DNA from: Cedecea lapagei
GTDB lineage: Bacteria; Pseudomonadota; Gammaproteobacteria; Enterobacterales; Enterobacteriaceae
Assembly (NCBI RefSeq): GCF_900635955.1
Contig: NZ_LR134201.1
Coordinates: 2,294,001-2,358,000, forward strand
DNA length: 64,000 nucleotides
Direction: 5' to 3'
Below, one piece after another: positions 42,118-51,100 of the stretch. Within the stretch, counting starts at the first letter, position 1. Each line of letters opens with the position of its first letter. The position numbers and the translations under genes were made by a program. A model generated the notes under the pieces. It worked only from the letters and a program-made list of their open reading frames with translations, ran no database searches and was not told the DNA's origin.

Positions 42118-43164
42118 CTACGCCGAAGCGGCCTGTGCTCTGGCCTGGCGCTGCGGGCGTACAAATAGATACCAGGACGCAGTCCACACGCCAAGGATCA
42201 TGAAAATCAGGCCAATCCAGCCCTGCCAGGTCATCACCGCAGTCATGACCAGGCCATTGCCGATGGAGCAGCCGCCTGCAATGCTGGCGCCAAAGCCCAT
42301 CAGAATACCGCCGCCGAAGCTGCGGACGGACGTTTTTGCGTCAGCGGCACGAATGCGGAATTCGCGGCTGGCCTTTGCCGCAATAAACGAGCCGATGAAA
42401 ATGCCGAGAACCAGGAACACGCCCCAGTTAAGGTACTTATCATCACCCGCGACCAGATACTGCATGATGTTAGCGCTTGGCGAGGTGATGCCCAGGCCGA
42501 AAATACGCCCGGTTGCCACGCTCAGTGGCCAGGCGAGGGTCGCTATCAGACCAATCAGAATGGCGGTCACAAACGGATGCCAGCGTTTTTCAAACAATAA
42601 ATGTGCAAGCCCGGTTCTTTTCGGCGGCAGCGAGGCGATCTTCAGCTTCGGCTTGCGCAACTCTTTGATAACCACCCAGGCTGTCACCGCCACCAGCAGC
42701 GCAATGAAAGGCCAGACAGGTAGCCCGAAGGTGTCGGGAATGGAGTTATGTGCGGTGCTGAGCGCCTGAACCTCTTTGTTAAAGCCGGTCAGATGGCTGG
42801 AACGCATCACCGCGCTGGTGAGCATATAGGTAAACAGCGCGATCCAACTGCCGATCAGCCCTTCGCCTGCCCGGTACCAGGTACCGGTCGCGCAGCCGCC
42901 GGCCATAACGATGCCGATGCCAAAGACATAGCCGCCAAACACGGTGCCAAACCACGGGAATGCGCCAGCGTCATAGCTGAACTGGCCGCTGGCGATCATG
43001 GCGAAAACGCCAATGCTCTGAATGGAGATGGCAATGAGTAAGGCATAGAAGATGCGGTTATTTTTGGCGATATACATATCGCGGAAACCGCCGGTCAGGC
43101 AGAAACGGCCACGCTGCATCACAAATCCCAGCAGCGCGCCGCATATCAGGCCACTTAACATCAT
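42118..43164 (-). CDS. tsuA: Thiosulfate transporter TsuA (YeeE/YedE family)
   Basis: The membrane protein (348 aa, about nine to ten helices) carries the three cysteine-containing motifs used for thiosulfate relay: GRFCLTGGFRD near the N-terminus, MAGGCATGTWYRAGEG in the middle and AGGCSIGNGL near the C-terminus. Sequence matches E. coli YeeE. With tsuB it forms a two-gene operon supplying sulfur for cysteine synthesis. The gene lies five kilobases from eamA, the cysteine exporter. Confidence 0.93.
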   Translation of the reverse strand: MMLSGLICGALLGFVMQRGRFCLTGGFRDMYIAKNNRIFYALLIAISIQSIGVFAMIASGQFSYDAGAFPWFGTVFGGYVFGIGIVMAGGCATGTWYRAGEGLIGSWIALFTYMLTSAVMRSSHLTGFNKEVQALSTAHNSIPDTFGLPVWPFIALLVAVTAWVVIKELRKPKLKIASLPPKRTGLAHLLFEKRWHPFVTAILIGLIATLAWPLSVATGRIFGLGITSPSANIMQYLVAGDDKYLNWGVFLVLGIFIGSFIAAKASREFRIRAADAKTSVRSFGGGILMGFGASIAGGCSIGNGLVMTAVMTWQGWIGLIFMILGVWTASWYLFVRPQRQARAQAASA

Positions 43165-43269
43165 GGTAATTACGCTTCTTAATTTTTAACGAAGCGATCA
43201 TTATTCCTTTCTGGCCCGTGAGAGAGCCAATAACCAAAATGTATAATATATTCCAGAGGGTAATATCCT

Positions 43270-44061
43270 CTAGCGCAGCAGCGCTTTGCCTATCAGATAA
43301 GTGACGGCCTTGCCGCCTATCAGCACGCGATCGCCTTTGAACTGGCAGCGCAGATCGCCGCCCCGATAAGAGACCTGCCTCGCAAGCAGATGCGTTTTAT
43401 TCAGCTTATCCGCCCAGTATGGGATCAGCATACTGTGGGCTGAACCGGTCACGGGATCTTCCGGCACCGATTCGCCCGGACAAAAGAAGCGGCTGACAAA
43501 GTCATACTCGCCTTCACCCGGAGCAGTAATGCAGACCATTTTTTCCAGCGGGAACATGGCGTGGATATCCGGCTCAATAGCTTCTACCTCTGCCTGACTT
43601 TCCAGTACCACAATGTAATCACGCCCCACGCGAACCTCTTTGCAGCTGCTAATTCCAAGCGTTGCCAGCAGCGCCGACGGCGGTGCTATCTGCTGCGTTT
43701 CCCAGGCAGGGAAATCCAGCGTCAGCCATTCGCCGCTACGCGTGACGGTGAGCGGGCCGACAAAGCGCGTGCTGAAATGAATTACCGGCTCCGGGTAATC
43801 CAGATGTTCGAAGATAACGTGCGAAGCGGCAAGCGTGGCGTGGCCACAAAGATTGATTTCCCCCTGGGTGGTAAACCAGCGCAGCTCGAAGCCCTCATCC
43901 GTGGTGACGAAAAAGGCAGTTTCCGACTGGTTATGCTGCTGCGACATTTTCAGCAGCGTTTCATCGGGGAGCCATTCGCTTAGCGGGCAGACGGCGGCGG
44001 CATTGCCGCCAAAGGTGGTATCGGCAAAGGCGTCTACCATATAAAAGTCAATTGCTTGCAT
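43270..44061 (-). CDS. PhzF-family isomerase
   Basis: The N-terminus (IDFYMVDAFADTTFGGNAAAVC) and the catalytic glutamate region (SETAFFV) are characteristic of the PhzF/YddE family of cofactor-free isomerases; FTTQGEINLCGHATLAASH and VPEDPVTGSAHSMLIPYW are the other conserved blocks. Length, 263 aa, is standard for the short branch. The physiological substrate of these enterobacterial homologues is unknown; phenazine synthesis is not implied. It is divergent from sotB. Confidence 0.88.
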   Translation of the reverse strand: MQAIDFYMVDAFADTTFGGNAAAVCPLSEWLPDETLLKMSQQHNQSETAFFVTTDEGFELRWFTTQGEINLCGHATLAASHVIFEHLDYPEPVIHFSTRFVGPLTVTRSGEWLTLDFPAWETQQIAPPSALLATLGISSCKEVRVGRDYIVVLESQAEVEAIEPDIHAMFPLEKMVCITAPGEGEYDFVSRFFCPGESVPEDPVTGSAHSMLIPYWADKLNKTHLLARQVSYRGGDLRCQFKGDRVLIGGKAVTYLIGKALLR

Positions 44062-44255
44062 TATGATAACTCCTGCTTTTCATTGTTATTTTCTCTCCAT
44101 CTACCATGACACACTCGCCCGCCCCTTGCTGGTTTATTTCTGCTTTACATCGCCAGAGTTGAAAATGAGATATAAATCACAAATTGGTTGTACCCTCGAT
44201 TTGTTGGTTTTATGATCTGTCTATTCCTCCCTTTTATTTACCTGCCTGTTCCCTT

Positions 44256-45455
44256 ATGACAATCACTACCGTCTCACGCAAAACGGCGTGGCTTCGGGTT
44301 GTAACTCTCGCGGTTGCCGCCTTTATTTTTAACACTACCGAGTTTGTGCCGGTGGGACTGCTGTCTGATATTGCCCAAAGTTTTGGCATGGAAACCGCGC
44401 AGGTTGGGATCATGCTGACTATTTATGCCTGGGTAGTGGCCCTGATGTCACTGCCGTTTATGCTGATGACCAGTCAGGTTGAACGCCGTCGCTTGCTGAT
44501 CGGCATTTTCCTGCTGTTTATTGCCAGCCACGTGCTGTCGTTCCTCGCCTGGAACTTTACCGTGCTGGTGATTAGCCGCATCGGTATCGCTTTTGCTCAT
44601 GCGATTTTCTGGTCGATCACCGCTTCTCTGGCTATTCGTATGGCGCCGGCGGGTAAAAAAGCGCAGGCGCTGAGCCTGCTCGCTACGGGCACCGCGCTGG
44701 CGATGGTACTGGGCCTGCCGCTCGGCCGCATCGTCGGCCAGTATTTCGGCTGGCGTACCACCTTTTTTGCCATCGGCGTAGTGGCTGCCGTTACGCTGTT
44801 CTGCCTGATAAAGCTGCTGCCAAAGCTGCCCAGCGAGCACTCTGGTTCACTTTCAAGCGTACCTGAACTTTTCCGCCGTCCGGCGCTGGTTAATATCTAT
44901 GCGTTAATCGCCGTGGTGGTCACCGCACATTACACCGCCTATAGCTATATAGAGCCTTTCGTTCAGCAGGTCGTGGGGCTAAGCGCCAATTTTGCGACGC
45001 TGCTTTTACTGCTGTTTGGCGGCGCGGGCATCATCGGCAGCGTGCTGTTTGGCAAGTGGGGGAATAAACATGCTTCAGGGCTGGTTTCCGGGGCGATCGC
45101 CCTCCTGGCCGCCTGCCTTATCCTGCTGCTTCCTGCCGCGGGAAGCGAGCTGACCCTCGCCGGGCTTAGCCTGTTCTGGGGCATTTCTATTATGATCATT
45201 GCGCTGGGTATGCAGGTCAAAGTGCTGGCGCTTGCGCCGGATGCGACCGACGTGGCGATGTCACTGTTCTCGGGGATTTTTAACATTGGCATTGGCGCTG
45301 GTGCGCTGGTGGGCAATCAGGTCAGCCTGCATATTTCGATGTCGGATATCGGCTTTATCGGCGCCGCACCGGCGCTTGTCGCGCTGGTCTGGTCAATTCT
45401 GGTGTTTCGTCGCTGGCCGGTGGCGCTGGAAGAACAACATCAACCAACACATTAA
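44256..45455 (+). CDS. sotB: Sugar efflux MFS transporter SotB (YdeA)
   Basis: The 399-aa protein is close to E. coli SotB along its whole length (TAWLRVVTLAVAAFIFNTTE, LMTSQVERRRLLI, IFNIGIGAGALVGNQVSLH). It has twelve membrane helices and exports arabinose and related sugars by proton antiport. The start was placed at MTITTVSRK, matching the E. coli start; the ORF extends 24 codons upstream. No clear ribosome binding site is visible. As in E. coli it is convergent with marC, with a shared terminator. Confidence 0.93.
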   Translation: MTITTVSRKTAWLRVVTLAVAAFIFNTTEFVPVGLLSDIAQSFGMETAQVGIMLTIYAWVVALMSLPFMLMTSQVERRRLLIGIFLLFIASHVLSFLAWNFTVLVISRIGIAFAHAIFWSITASLAIRMAPAGKKAQALSLLATGTALAMVLGLPLGRIVGQYFGWRTTFFAIGVVAAVTLFCLIKLLPKLPSEHSGSLSSVPELFRRPALVNIYALIAVVVTAHYTAYSYIEPFVQQVVGLSANFATLLLLLFGGAGIIGSVLFGKWGNKHASGLVSGAIALLAACLILLLPAAGSELTLAGLSLFWGISIMIIALGMQVKVLALAPDATDVAMSLFSGIFNIGIGAGALVGNQVSLHISMSDIGFIGAAPALVALVWSILVFRRWPVALEEQHQPTH

Positions 45456-45459
45456 CTAA

Positions 45460-45483
45460 AAAGCCCTCGTAATGAGGGCTTTG
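45460..45483. terminator. Bidirectional terminator between sotB and marC
   Basis: AAAGCCCTC-GTAAT-GAGGGCTTT gives a nine-base stem with A and T ends four bases after the sotB stop codon. It can end both sotB and marC transcripts. Confidence 0.85.
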
Positions 45484-45500
45484 CTATCGTTCTGTCTCAG

Positions 45501-46169
45501 TCAGGCCGGGTAAGTCTTAATAATTTCCAGCACGCCGTTGATAATAAACTGCACGCCCATACACACCAGCAGGAAGCCCATCAGGCGTGAAATTGCCTCA
45601 ATGCCGCTTTTACCCACCATGCGCATAATTGCCCCTGAACTACGCAGGCTCGCCCAAAGAATCAGCCCGACGGCAAGGAAGATCAGCGGCGGCGCCACGG
45701 TTATTACCCAGGTCGGGAAATCCGACCCCGCGCGAACGGTAGAGGCAGAACTGATAATCATCGCGATGGTCCCAGGCCCTGCCGTACTCGGCATCGCCAG
45801 CGGCACAAAAGCAATGTTCGCTTCCGGCTCTTCGCTCAGCTCTTCCGACTTGGTTCTCGCCTCCGGTGACTCATGCGCCTTTTGCTGCGGGAACAGCATA
45901 CGAAAACCGATAAAGGCGACAATTAATCCCCCGGCAATACGCAGGCCGGGAATTGAAATCCCGAAGGTGTTCATCACCACCTGGCCGGCATAGTACGCCA
46001 CCATCATAATGACAAACACATTCACTGAAGCCATGAATGCGGTACGGTTACGCTGTCGGCTGTTCATGTCTCCGGAAAGCCCAAGGAACAGCGCCACGGT
46101 CGTCAGCGGGTTAGCCAGCGGCAGCAAGACCACCAGGCCAAGGCCTATGGCCCTGAATAAATCCATCAT
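45501..46169 (-). CDS. marC: MarC family inner membrane protein
   Basis: Six hydrophobic helices and the family stretch LVVLLPLANPLTTVALFLGLSGDMN identify MarC; length (222 aa) matches E. coli. Despite its name and position, E. coli MarC is not needed for multidrug resistance and its function is unknown. It is divergent from marRAB, sharing the operator region. Confidence 0.94.
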   Translation of the reverse strand: MMDLFRAIGLGLVVLLPLANPLTTVALFLGLSGDMNSRQRNRTAFMASVNVFVIMMVAYYAGQVVMNTFGISIPGLRIAGGLIVAFIGFRMLFPQQKAHESPEARTKSEELSEEPEANIAFVPLAMPSTAGPGTIAMIISSASTVRAGSDFPTWVITVAPPLIFLAVGLILWASLRSSGAIMRMVGKSGIEAISRLMGFLLVCMGVQFIINGVLEIIKTYPA

Positions 46170-46254
46170 ATTTTATCCTTTTTGTTCCTTTATAGAGCGG
46201 GCTAAGCAGGTTTGAGTATAGCAGCAAGCAGTTTACCGACGCCGGGTGAAGCGT

Positions 46255-46274
46255 TTTAGCTTTTCGTGGCATCG
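46255..46274 (+). promoter_or_regulatory. Marbox of the marRAB promoter
   Basis: The stretch TTTAGCTTTTCGTGGCATCG matches the E. coli mar marbox in its core (TTTAGC, CGTGGCATCG). It lies just upstream of the -35 box, where MarA, SoxS or Rob bind to activate the operon. Confidence 0.85.
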
Positions 46275-46288
46275 GCTGACCCCTCACG

Positions 46289-46347
46289 TTGACTTATACT
46301 TGCCTCAGCAATAATATCTGCCGTGACTAATCTACTTGCCTGGGCAA
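46289..46347 (+). promoter_or_regulatory. marRAB promoter and two MarR operator sites
   Basis: The -35 box TTGACT and -10 box TAATAT are exactly 17 bases apart. MarR site I (TACTTGCCTCAGCAATAAT, from 46297) lies between them; site II (TACTTGCCTGGGCAA, from 46333) follows the start of transcription and ends just before marR. Both match the E. coli operator, so MarR autorepression is expected. Confidence 0.92.
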
Positions 46348-46352
46348 ACATA

Positions 46353-46787
46353 GTGAAAAGCACCTGTGATCTGTTTAACGAAATCATTCCCCTCGGGCGA
46401 TTGATCCACATGGTGAACCAGCACAAAGATCGCCTGTTAAACGACTCGCTCTCCCCGCTGGATATTACCGCTACCCAGTTTAAGGTGCTGTGCTCTATTC
46501 ACTACGAAGTTTGTATCACCCCAGTCGAGCTGAAAAAAGTGCTTTCCGTTGACCTCGGTGCGCTAACCCGCATGCTGGATCGCCTGCTGTGCAAAGGCTG
46601 GATCGAGCGTTTACCGAATCCCAACGATAAGCGCGGTGTTCTTATCAAGCTGACGCCGGAAGGTATGACGCTGTGTGAAGAGTGCCGAAGCCTGGTGGGG
46701 TCAAGCCTCCACAAAGAACTCACAAAAAACCTGACGGATGATGAAGTTGAGACACTTTATCGGCTGTTAACAAAGGTATTGCCGTAA
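46353..46787 (+). CDS. marR: Multiple antibiotic resistance repressor MarR
   Basis: MarR represses marRAB and is released by phenolic ligands or copper-induced oxidation. The GTG start (VKSTCDLFNEIIPLG) is the same as in E. coli and lies immediately after operator site II; the longer ATG frame upstream overlaps the operator. The winged-helix core (ITPVELKKVLSVDLGALTRMLDRLLCKGWIERLPNPNDKRG in pieces) is almost unchanged. Length is 144 aa. Confidence 0.96.
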   Translation: MKSTCDLFNEIIPLGRLIHMVNQHKDRLLNDSLSPLDITATQFKVLCSIHYEVCITPVELKKVLSVDLGALTRMLDRLLCKGWIERLPNPNDKRGVLIKLTPEGMTLCEECRSLVGSSLHKELTKNLTDDEVETLYRLLTKVLP

Positions 46788-46807
46788 ACCTGCAAAGAGG
46801 TGAAACG

Positions 46808-47200
46808 ATGTCCAGACGCAACAATGATGCGGTTACGATTCAGAGCATTTTGGGGTGGATTGAAGAGAACCTGGAAACCCCACTCTCGCTGGAGAAGGTT
46901 TCTCAGCGTTCTGGCTACTCCAAGTGGCATTTGCAGCGGATGTTTAAGAAAGAAACCGGCCACTCGCTGGGCCAGTATATCCGCAATCGTAAGCTGACCG
47001 AAATCGCGCTCAAGCTCAAAGAGAGCAATGAACCGATTCTTTACCTGGCCGAGCGCTATGGCTTTGAGTCGCAGCAGACGCTAACCCGCACCTTTAAGAA
47101 CTACTTCTCGGTGCCGCCGCACAAGTATCGGGTGACCCGTCTTGCCGGAGAAGGCAAGTATCTGCATCCGTATAATCAGTACTGTAGTTTGTGTAATTAA
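46808..47200 (+). CDS. marA: AraC-family activator MarA
   Basis: MarA activates the mar/sox/rob regulon. Two AraC-type helix-turn-helix motifs are visible (LSLEKVSQRSGYSKWHLQRM and ILYLAERYGFESQQTLTRTF), nearly identical to E. coli MarA; the C-terminal tail differs and is slightly longer (YNQYCSLCN). An AGAGGTG site precedes the ATG, 20 bases after marR. Confidence 0.96.
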   Translation: MSRRNNDAVTIQSILGWIEENLETPLSLEKVSQRSGYSKWHLQRMFKKETGHSLGQYIRNRKLTEIALKLKESNEPILYLAERYGFESQQTLTRTFKNYFSVPPHKYRVTRLAGEGKYLHPYNQYCSLCN

Positions 47201-47238
47201 TGCATCACCGCCTGTTTTACAGACGTAATCGAGGAAAT

Positions 47239-47454
47239 ATGAAATTCATCTCCGCAGCCACCCTTCTTCTTCTGGCTATGGCATCGACAAACGCTCTTGC
47301 GGAGCAGTCCGGCAGCTTCAACGCCACCCAGGGTAACTACGGCAACATGATCTCCTGTTCAGGCGGTCAGCTGTCGAAAGGCACGCAACAAACCGCTGCC
47401 GAAAAATCCGAGGCACTGGGTTCTCCGTACTATCACGGCAACTCACGTTCATAA
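47239..47454 (+). CDS. marB: MarB periplasmic protein
   Basis: The 71-aa protein starts at an ATG with a GAGGAA site and has a signal peptide (MKFISAATLLLLAMASTNALA). The short mature part (EQSGSFNATQGNYGNM, ALGSPYYHGNS) resembles other enterobacterial MarB proteins, which reduce marRAB transcription by an unknown route from the periplasm. The longer upstream frame is not used. Confidence 0.85.
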   Translation: MKFISAATLLLLAMASTNALAEQSGSFNATQGNYGNMISCSGGQLSKGTQQTAAEKSEALGSPYYHGNSRS

Positions 47455-47465
47455 GATGCAGGCTA

Positions 47466-47487
47466 ACCCGCCCGACGCTGGGCGGGT
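47466..47487. terminator. Hairpin after marB
   Basis: ACCCGCCC-GACGCT-GGGCGGGT is a perfect eight-base stem eleven bases after the marB stop codon and ten bases from the convergent eamA stop. There is no T tract. Confidence 0.5.
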
Positions 47488-47497
47488 GCCGCGAACG

Positions 47498-48400
47498 TCA
47501 GGAAGAGACGCTTTTCACCTGGCGACCAAAACGCAAACCAAAGACGTTGATATACAGCCCGCCCATAATCAGTACCGCTCCCAGCAGCTGCATCACCGTC
47601 AGCTTCTCCCCTAGCATCACTGCGGCGCTTGCCATGCCCACCACCGGTACCAGAAGCGAGAGCGGCGCCACGCGCCAGGTTTCATAGCGTCCAAGTAGAG
47701 TGCCCCAAATGCCGTAGCCCACGATGGTAGAGATAAATGCCAGATAGATAAGCGAAAGGATCGTGGTGATATCGATATTCACCAGGCTTTGCAGCATCGT
47801 CCCGGGCCCATCCAGCAACCAGCTTGCCGCAAAAAACGGCACTACCGGGATAAGCGCGCTCCAGACGACAAGCGACAGAATTGCCGGGCGCCGCTCGTGC
47901 TGCATGATCATCTTGTTGAAGATATTGCCAAAAGCCCAGCTCAGACCTGCCGCCAGGGTAAGCATAAAGCCGAGCAGCGCCACCTGCTGCCCCTCAAAAC
48001 TGCCTTCAATCAGCACCAGTACGCCAAATACCGCGAGCGTAATCCCGGCCAGCTGTTTTGCCTGCAGGCGTTCACCAAAGAAAAAGGTACCCAGAATAAT
48101 GGTGAAAAACGCCTGCGACTGGAGCACCAGGGACGCCAGCCCCGCGGGCATGCCAAATTTAATGGCGGTAAACAGAAAGGCGAACTGCCCAAAGCTGATG
48201 GTTAGCGCATAGGCCGCCAGCAGGCGGAACGGCAGCTTAGGGCGGGCAACAAACAGCAGCGCGGGAAACGCCACGAGCAAAAAGCGCAGCCCCGCCAACA
48301 TCAGCGGCGGCATATTGTGTAGCCCCATCTTGATCACCACAAAATTCACGCCCCAAATCACCACAACCAGCAACGCCAGCAGTCCATCTTTACGCGTCAT
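47498..48400 (-). CDS. eamA: O-acetylserine/cysteine exporter EamA (YdeD)
   Basis: Ten predicted helices in two EamA repeats, with sequence matching E. coli YdeD from start to end (RKDGLLALLVVVIWG, MPPLMLAGLRFLLVAFPA, YETWRVAPLSLLVPVVG). It exports O-acetylserine and cysteine pathway metabolites. Position next to marRAB is as in E. coli. Length is 300 aa. Confidence 0.95.
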   Translation of the reverse strand: MTRKDGLLALLVVVIWGVNFVVIKMGLHNMPPLMLAGLRFLLVAFPALLFVARPKLPFRLLAAYALTISFGQFAFLFTAIKFGMPAGLASLVLQSQAFFTIILGTFFFGERLQAKQLAGITLAVFGVLVLIEGSFEGQQVALLGFMLTLAAGLSWAFGNIFNKMIMQHERRPAILSLVVWSALIPVVPFFAASWLLDGPGTMLQSLVNIDITTILSLIYLAFISTIVGYGIWGTLLGRYETWRVAPLSLLVPVVGMASAAVMLGEKLTVMQLLGAVLIMGGLYINVFGLRFGRQVKSVSS

Positions 48401-48597
48401 AACCCCGCCCCGTATTTATTATCAATTTGTAAAAAAATAGACCTTATCCGGCTAAGCAAACAGATACAGATCCCACTTTTTGCTGAGGGTACAGATGTGT
48501 TGTATCGTGCCTTCTCTATTTTTGCTCGCTATACCAGGCTGATTTTTCATGATAAATCTTTCATATATTTATCTCATGACCACTAAAACAGGCAGCC

Positions 48598-49813
48598 ATG
48601 ACCGCCCTCAGCAAACTGTTTTCAGGCAGACACCTTGCAACAACTGTGTTACTTATTTCTTCGCTGCTGCTGACCATTGGCCGGGGGCTTACCCTGCCGT
48701 TTATGACCATCTACCTTTCGCGCGAGTACCACATGGCGCTGAAGGATATCGGCATGGCCATTACCGTCGCGCTGGTAACCGGCGTGGTTTTCAGCCTGTG
48801 GTTCGGCATCCTCGCGGATAAATTTGACAAGAAAAAGGCCATGCTGTTGGCCATCGTTATCTTCCTCGGCGGTTTTGCGGTTATTCCTCTGGTGCATCAT
48901 GCCGGGCTGGTCGTACTGTTCTATTCCATCATCAACTGCTCTTACACGGTGTTTTCCGTGGTGGTTAAGGCGTGGTTTTCCGACTCGCTGGACGCTGGCC
49001 TGCGGCCGAAAATCTTCTCCCTCAACTATACCTTCGTTAACGTCGGCTGGACCGTCGGCCCGCCGGTCGGCACTTTTGTGGTGATGTACAGCACCAACCT
49101 GCCTTTTTGGCTATCAGCCATGACGGCCCTGCTGCCGATCCTGATGATTGGCCGCTATGTAAAAAGTCAGCCAGTAAACGCCAGCAGCCTTTCTGATATG
49201 GAAGACAAGGTTCTGCCCTCGCCACGAATCATGCTGCGCGACAAACAGCTGATGTGGTTCACCGCCTCGGCATTTTTAGGTTCGATGGTTTACGGCGCTT
49301 TCGCGGGCTGCCTGTCGCAGTATGCGATTGTTATCGGCGATACAGGTCTGGCGGAAAAGGTCGTCAGCGTCGTGCTGTCAATAAACGCCATTGTGGTCGT
49401 CGCTTTCCAATATTTCATGGGGAAAAAACATTCGCCCCGATAACATCAAAAAAATGATGTTCTACGGCACGCTCTTTTTCGTCTGCGGCCTCGGCGGCTT
49501 TATGATGTCAGGCACTAACCTGTGGCTTTGGGGGATCTCTTCGGTGGTGTTTACCCTCGGCGAGCTTATTTATGCGCCAGGGGAATATCTGTTGATCGAC
49601 AACATCGCTCCGTCCGGGCTTAAATCAAGCTATTTTGCCGCCCAGCAACTGGGCTGGCTCGGCGGTGCCTGTAACCCGCTGGTCACGGGACTGCTGCTCA
49701 GCTGGCTGCCGCCTTATATGCTGTTTGTGGTGCTGATGGGGACGATATTACTGGCTTACTACGCCATCGTAATCGGCATGAATACGCCGCCCCGCCAGCC
49801 CATAACGGCCTGA
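48598..49813 (+). pseudogene. ydeE: MFS transporter YdeE, split by a one-base frameshift
   Basis: The first part (281 codons, to 49443) reads as E. coli YdeE up to VVAFQYFMGK and then ends in an unrelated HSPR. The rest continues in another frame (GKNIRPDNIKKMMFYGTLFF to the C-terminus, stop at 49813). Removing one A from the A6 run at 49423-49428 restores a single protein of about 404 residues with twelve helices. YdeE is a dipeptide-exporting MFS member in E. coli. Either the gene is recently inactivated or the run length is a sequence error. Confidence 0.88.
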
Positions 49814-49827
49814 CGAGGCGCTGGTCA

Positions 49828-51006
49828 TTACACGGCTTTATCGTACTTGATGAAGCCCGACTTCTGCGCCACTTTGTCATACAAGGTTTGCGCCGTAGCG
49901 TTGGTCTCATGGGTATGCCAGTAAAGGCGTGAACTGCTGTTCGCTTCTGCGTGCTGGCGTAGGGCTTCAATCAGCGCCCGGCCCACGCCTTTACCTCTTG
50001 CGTGCGGAGCCGCATACAAATCCTCGAGGTAGCAATAGTGAGTTGCTGACCAGGTGCTGCGGTGGTACAGGAAATGGGTGAATCCCAGCATGTTCCCCTG
50101 CTCATCAAAGGCCCCGAATCCCCAGATCTGCTCTTTCTCTTCCAGCATGCGTTGCCAGGTTAGATTAGTGACGTTGTCACTTAGTTGCGTATCATAAAAG
50201 GTCAGATAACCCTGCCAGAGCACCTGCCACTGCTCGCGATCGCTTGCCGTTAACAGACGGACGTTTAGCGAATGATCGGACGCTCTCTTTTGACGGCTTA
50301 GCGCATCACGAAGCGCCGCCAGCCCCTGCTTTTGCCTGCCGTTGGTCAAATTTTCCGGAGAAAGCCAGTGTTCAAAAGCGAGCTTCACCTGCGGCCATTC
50401 CCCGTCGGTGATGGAAAACCAGGCCGTATCGCGTGTTCGCCCTTTATAAATCAACACCTGGCGGAAAAGACCTTCAAAGCGAAAACCTAAACGCAATGCC
50501 GCGCGGCGGGAAGGCTCGTTAAGGCTGTCGCACTTCCACTCGTAGCGGCGGTAGCCCAGCGCCTCAAAAGCATATTTCATCAGTAAAAAATGGGCCTCCG
50601 TGGCCTGCACGGTACGCTGCAGCAGCGGCGAGAACAGCACAAAGCCGACCTCGACACTGCCGTTTGCCGGGTCAATACGCATAAGCGAGAGCGTGCCGAG
50701 CGCTTTTCCACTCGCGTTATCCACGACGGCAAAATGAAAAGGATCCTCACTTTGTTCTGCGCCGGCAATATAGCCGATGAAATCGGCTTCATTGTCGAAC
50801 GGCCCAACGCTCAGATAAGTCCAGCCGCGTGAATCTTCTGCCTTGCTCCACGCCTGCCAAAGCTGGGCCCCATGCTGAAGCGCACTCAGCGGTTCAAGGC
50901 GGCAAAATTGTCCGCTTAAGGTGACGCGATCCGGCAGCGGGCGGCGCTGCCAGTCTGGAAGTGAGTGGCCAATCGGCTGCTGGAAACGGTTAAAGGTAAA
51001 TGACAT
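49828..51006 (-). CDS. Tandem GNAT acetyltransferase (two fused domains)
   Basis: The 392-aa protein has two complete GNAT domains. Residues about 25-215 are RimJ/RimL-like (RLEPLSALQHG, GTLSLMRIDPANGSVEVGFVLF, the EWKCDSLNEPSRRAALRLGFRFEG block). Residues about 250-392 form a second GNAT domain (VRLLTASDREQWQVLWQGYL, AAPHARGKGVGRALIEALRQHA as acetyl-CoA site). They are joined by a polar linker (LTNGRQKQGLAALRDALSRQ). The start at MSFTFNRF has an AGAGG site. Substrates are unknown; two donors sites in one chain suggest two acetylation targets or an inactive partner domain. Confidence 0.82.
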   Translation of the reverse strand: MSFTFNRFQQPIGHSLPDWQRRPLPDRVTLSGQFCRLEPLSALQHGAQLWQAWSKAEDSRGWTYLSVGPFDNEADFIGYIAGAEQSEDPFHFAVVDNASGKALGTLSLMRIDPANGSVEVGFVLFSPLLQRTVQATEAHFLLMKYAFEALGYRRYEWKCDSLNEPSRRAALRLGFRFEGLFRQVLIYKGRTRDTAWFSITDGEWPQVKLAFEHWLSPENLTNGRQKQGLAALRDALSRQKRASDHSLNVRLLTASDREQWQVLWQGYLTFYDTQLSDNVTNLTWQRMLEEKEQIWGFGAFDEQGNMLGFTHFLYHRSTWSATHYCYLEDLYAAPHARGKGVGRALIEALRQHAEANSSSRLYWHTHETNATAQTLYDKVAQKSGFIKYDKAV

Positions 51007-51100
51007 GCTAACCTCTGGAATTCGATAGTGAATATCCAAAACTATAGGCTCACAGAGGTTCAGCCGACAGAGCCACAATTACTAAATTTTTGTGGGCCAC

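Noticed and set aside
49391..49813. Separate 140-residue membrane protein
   Set aside because: It is the 3' part of ydeE displaced by one base.
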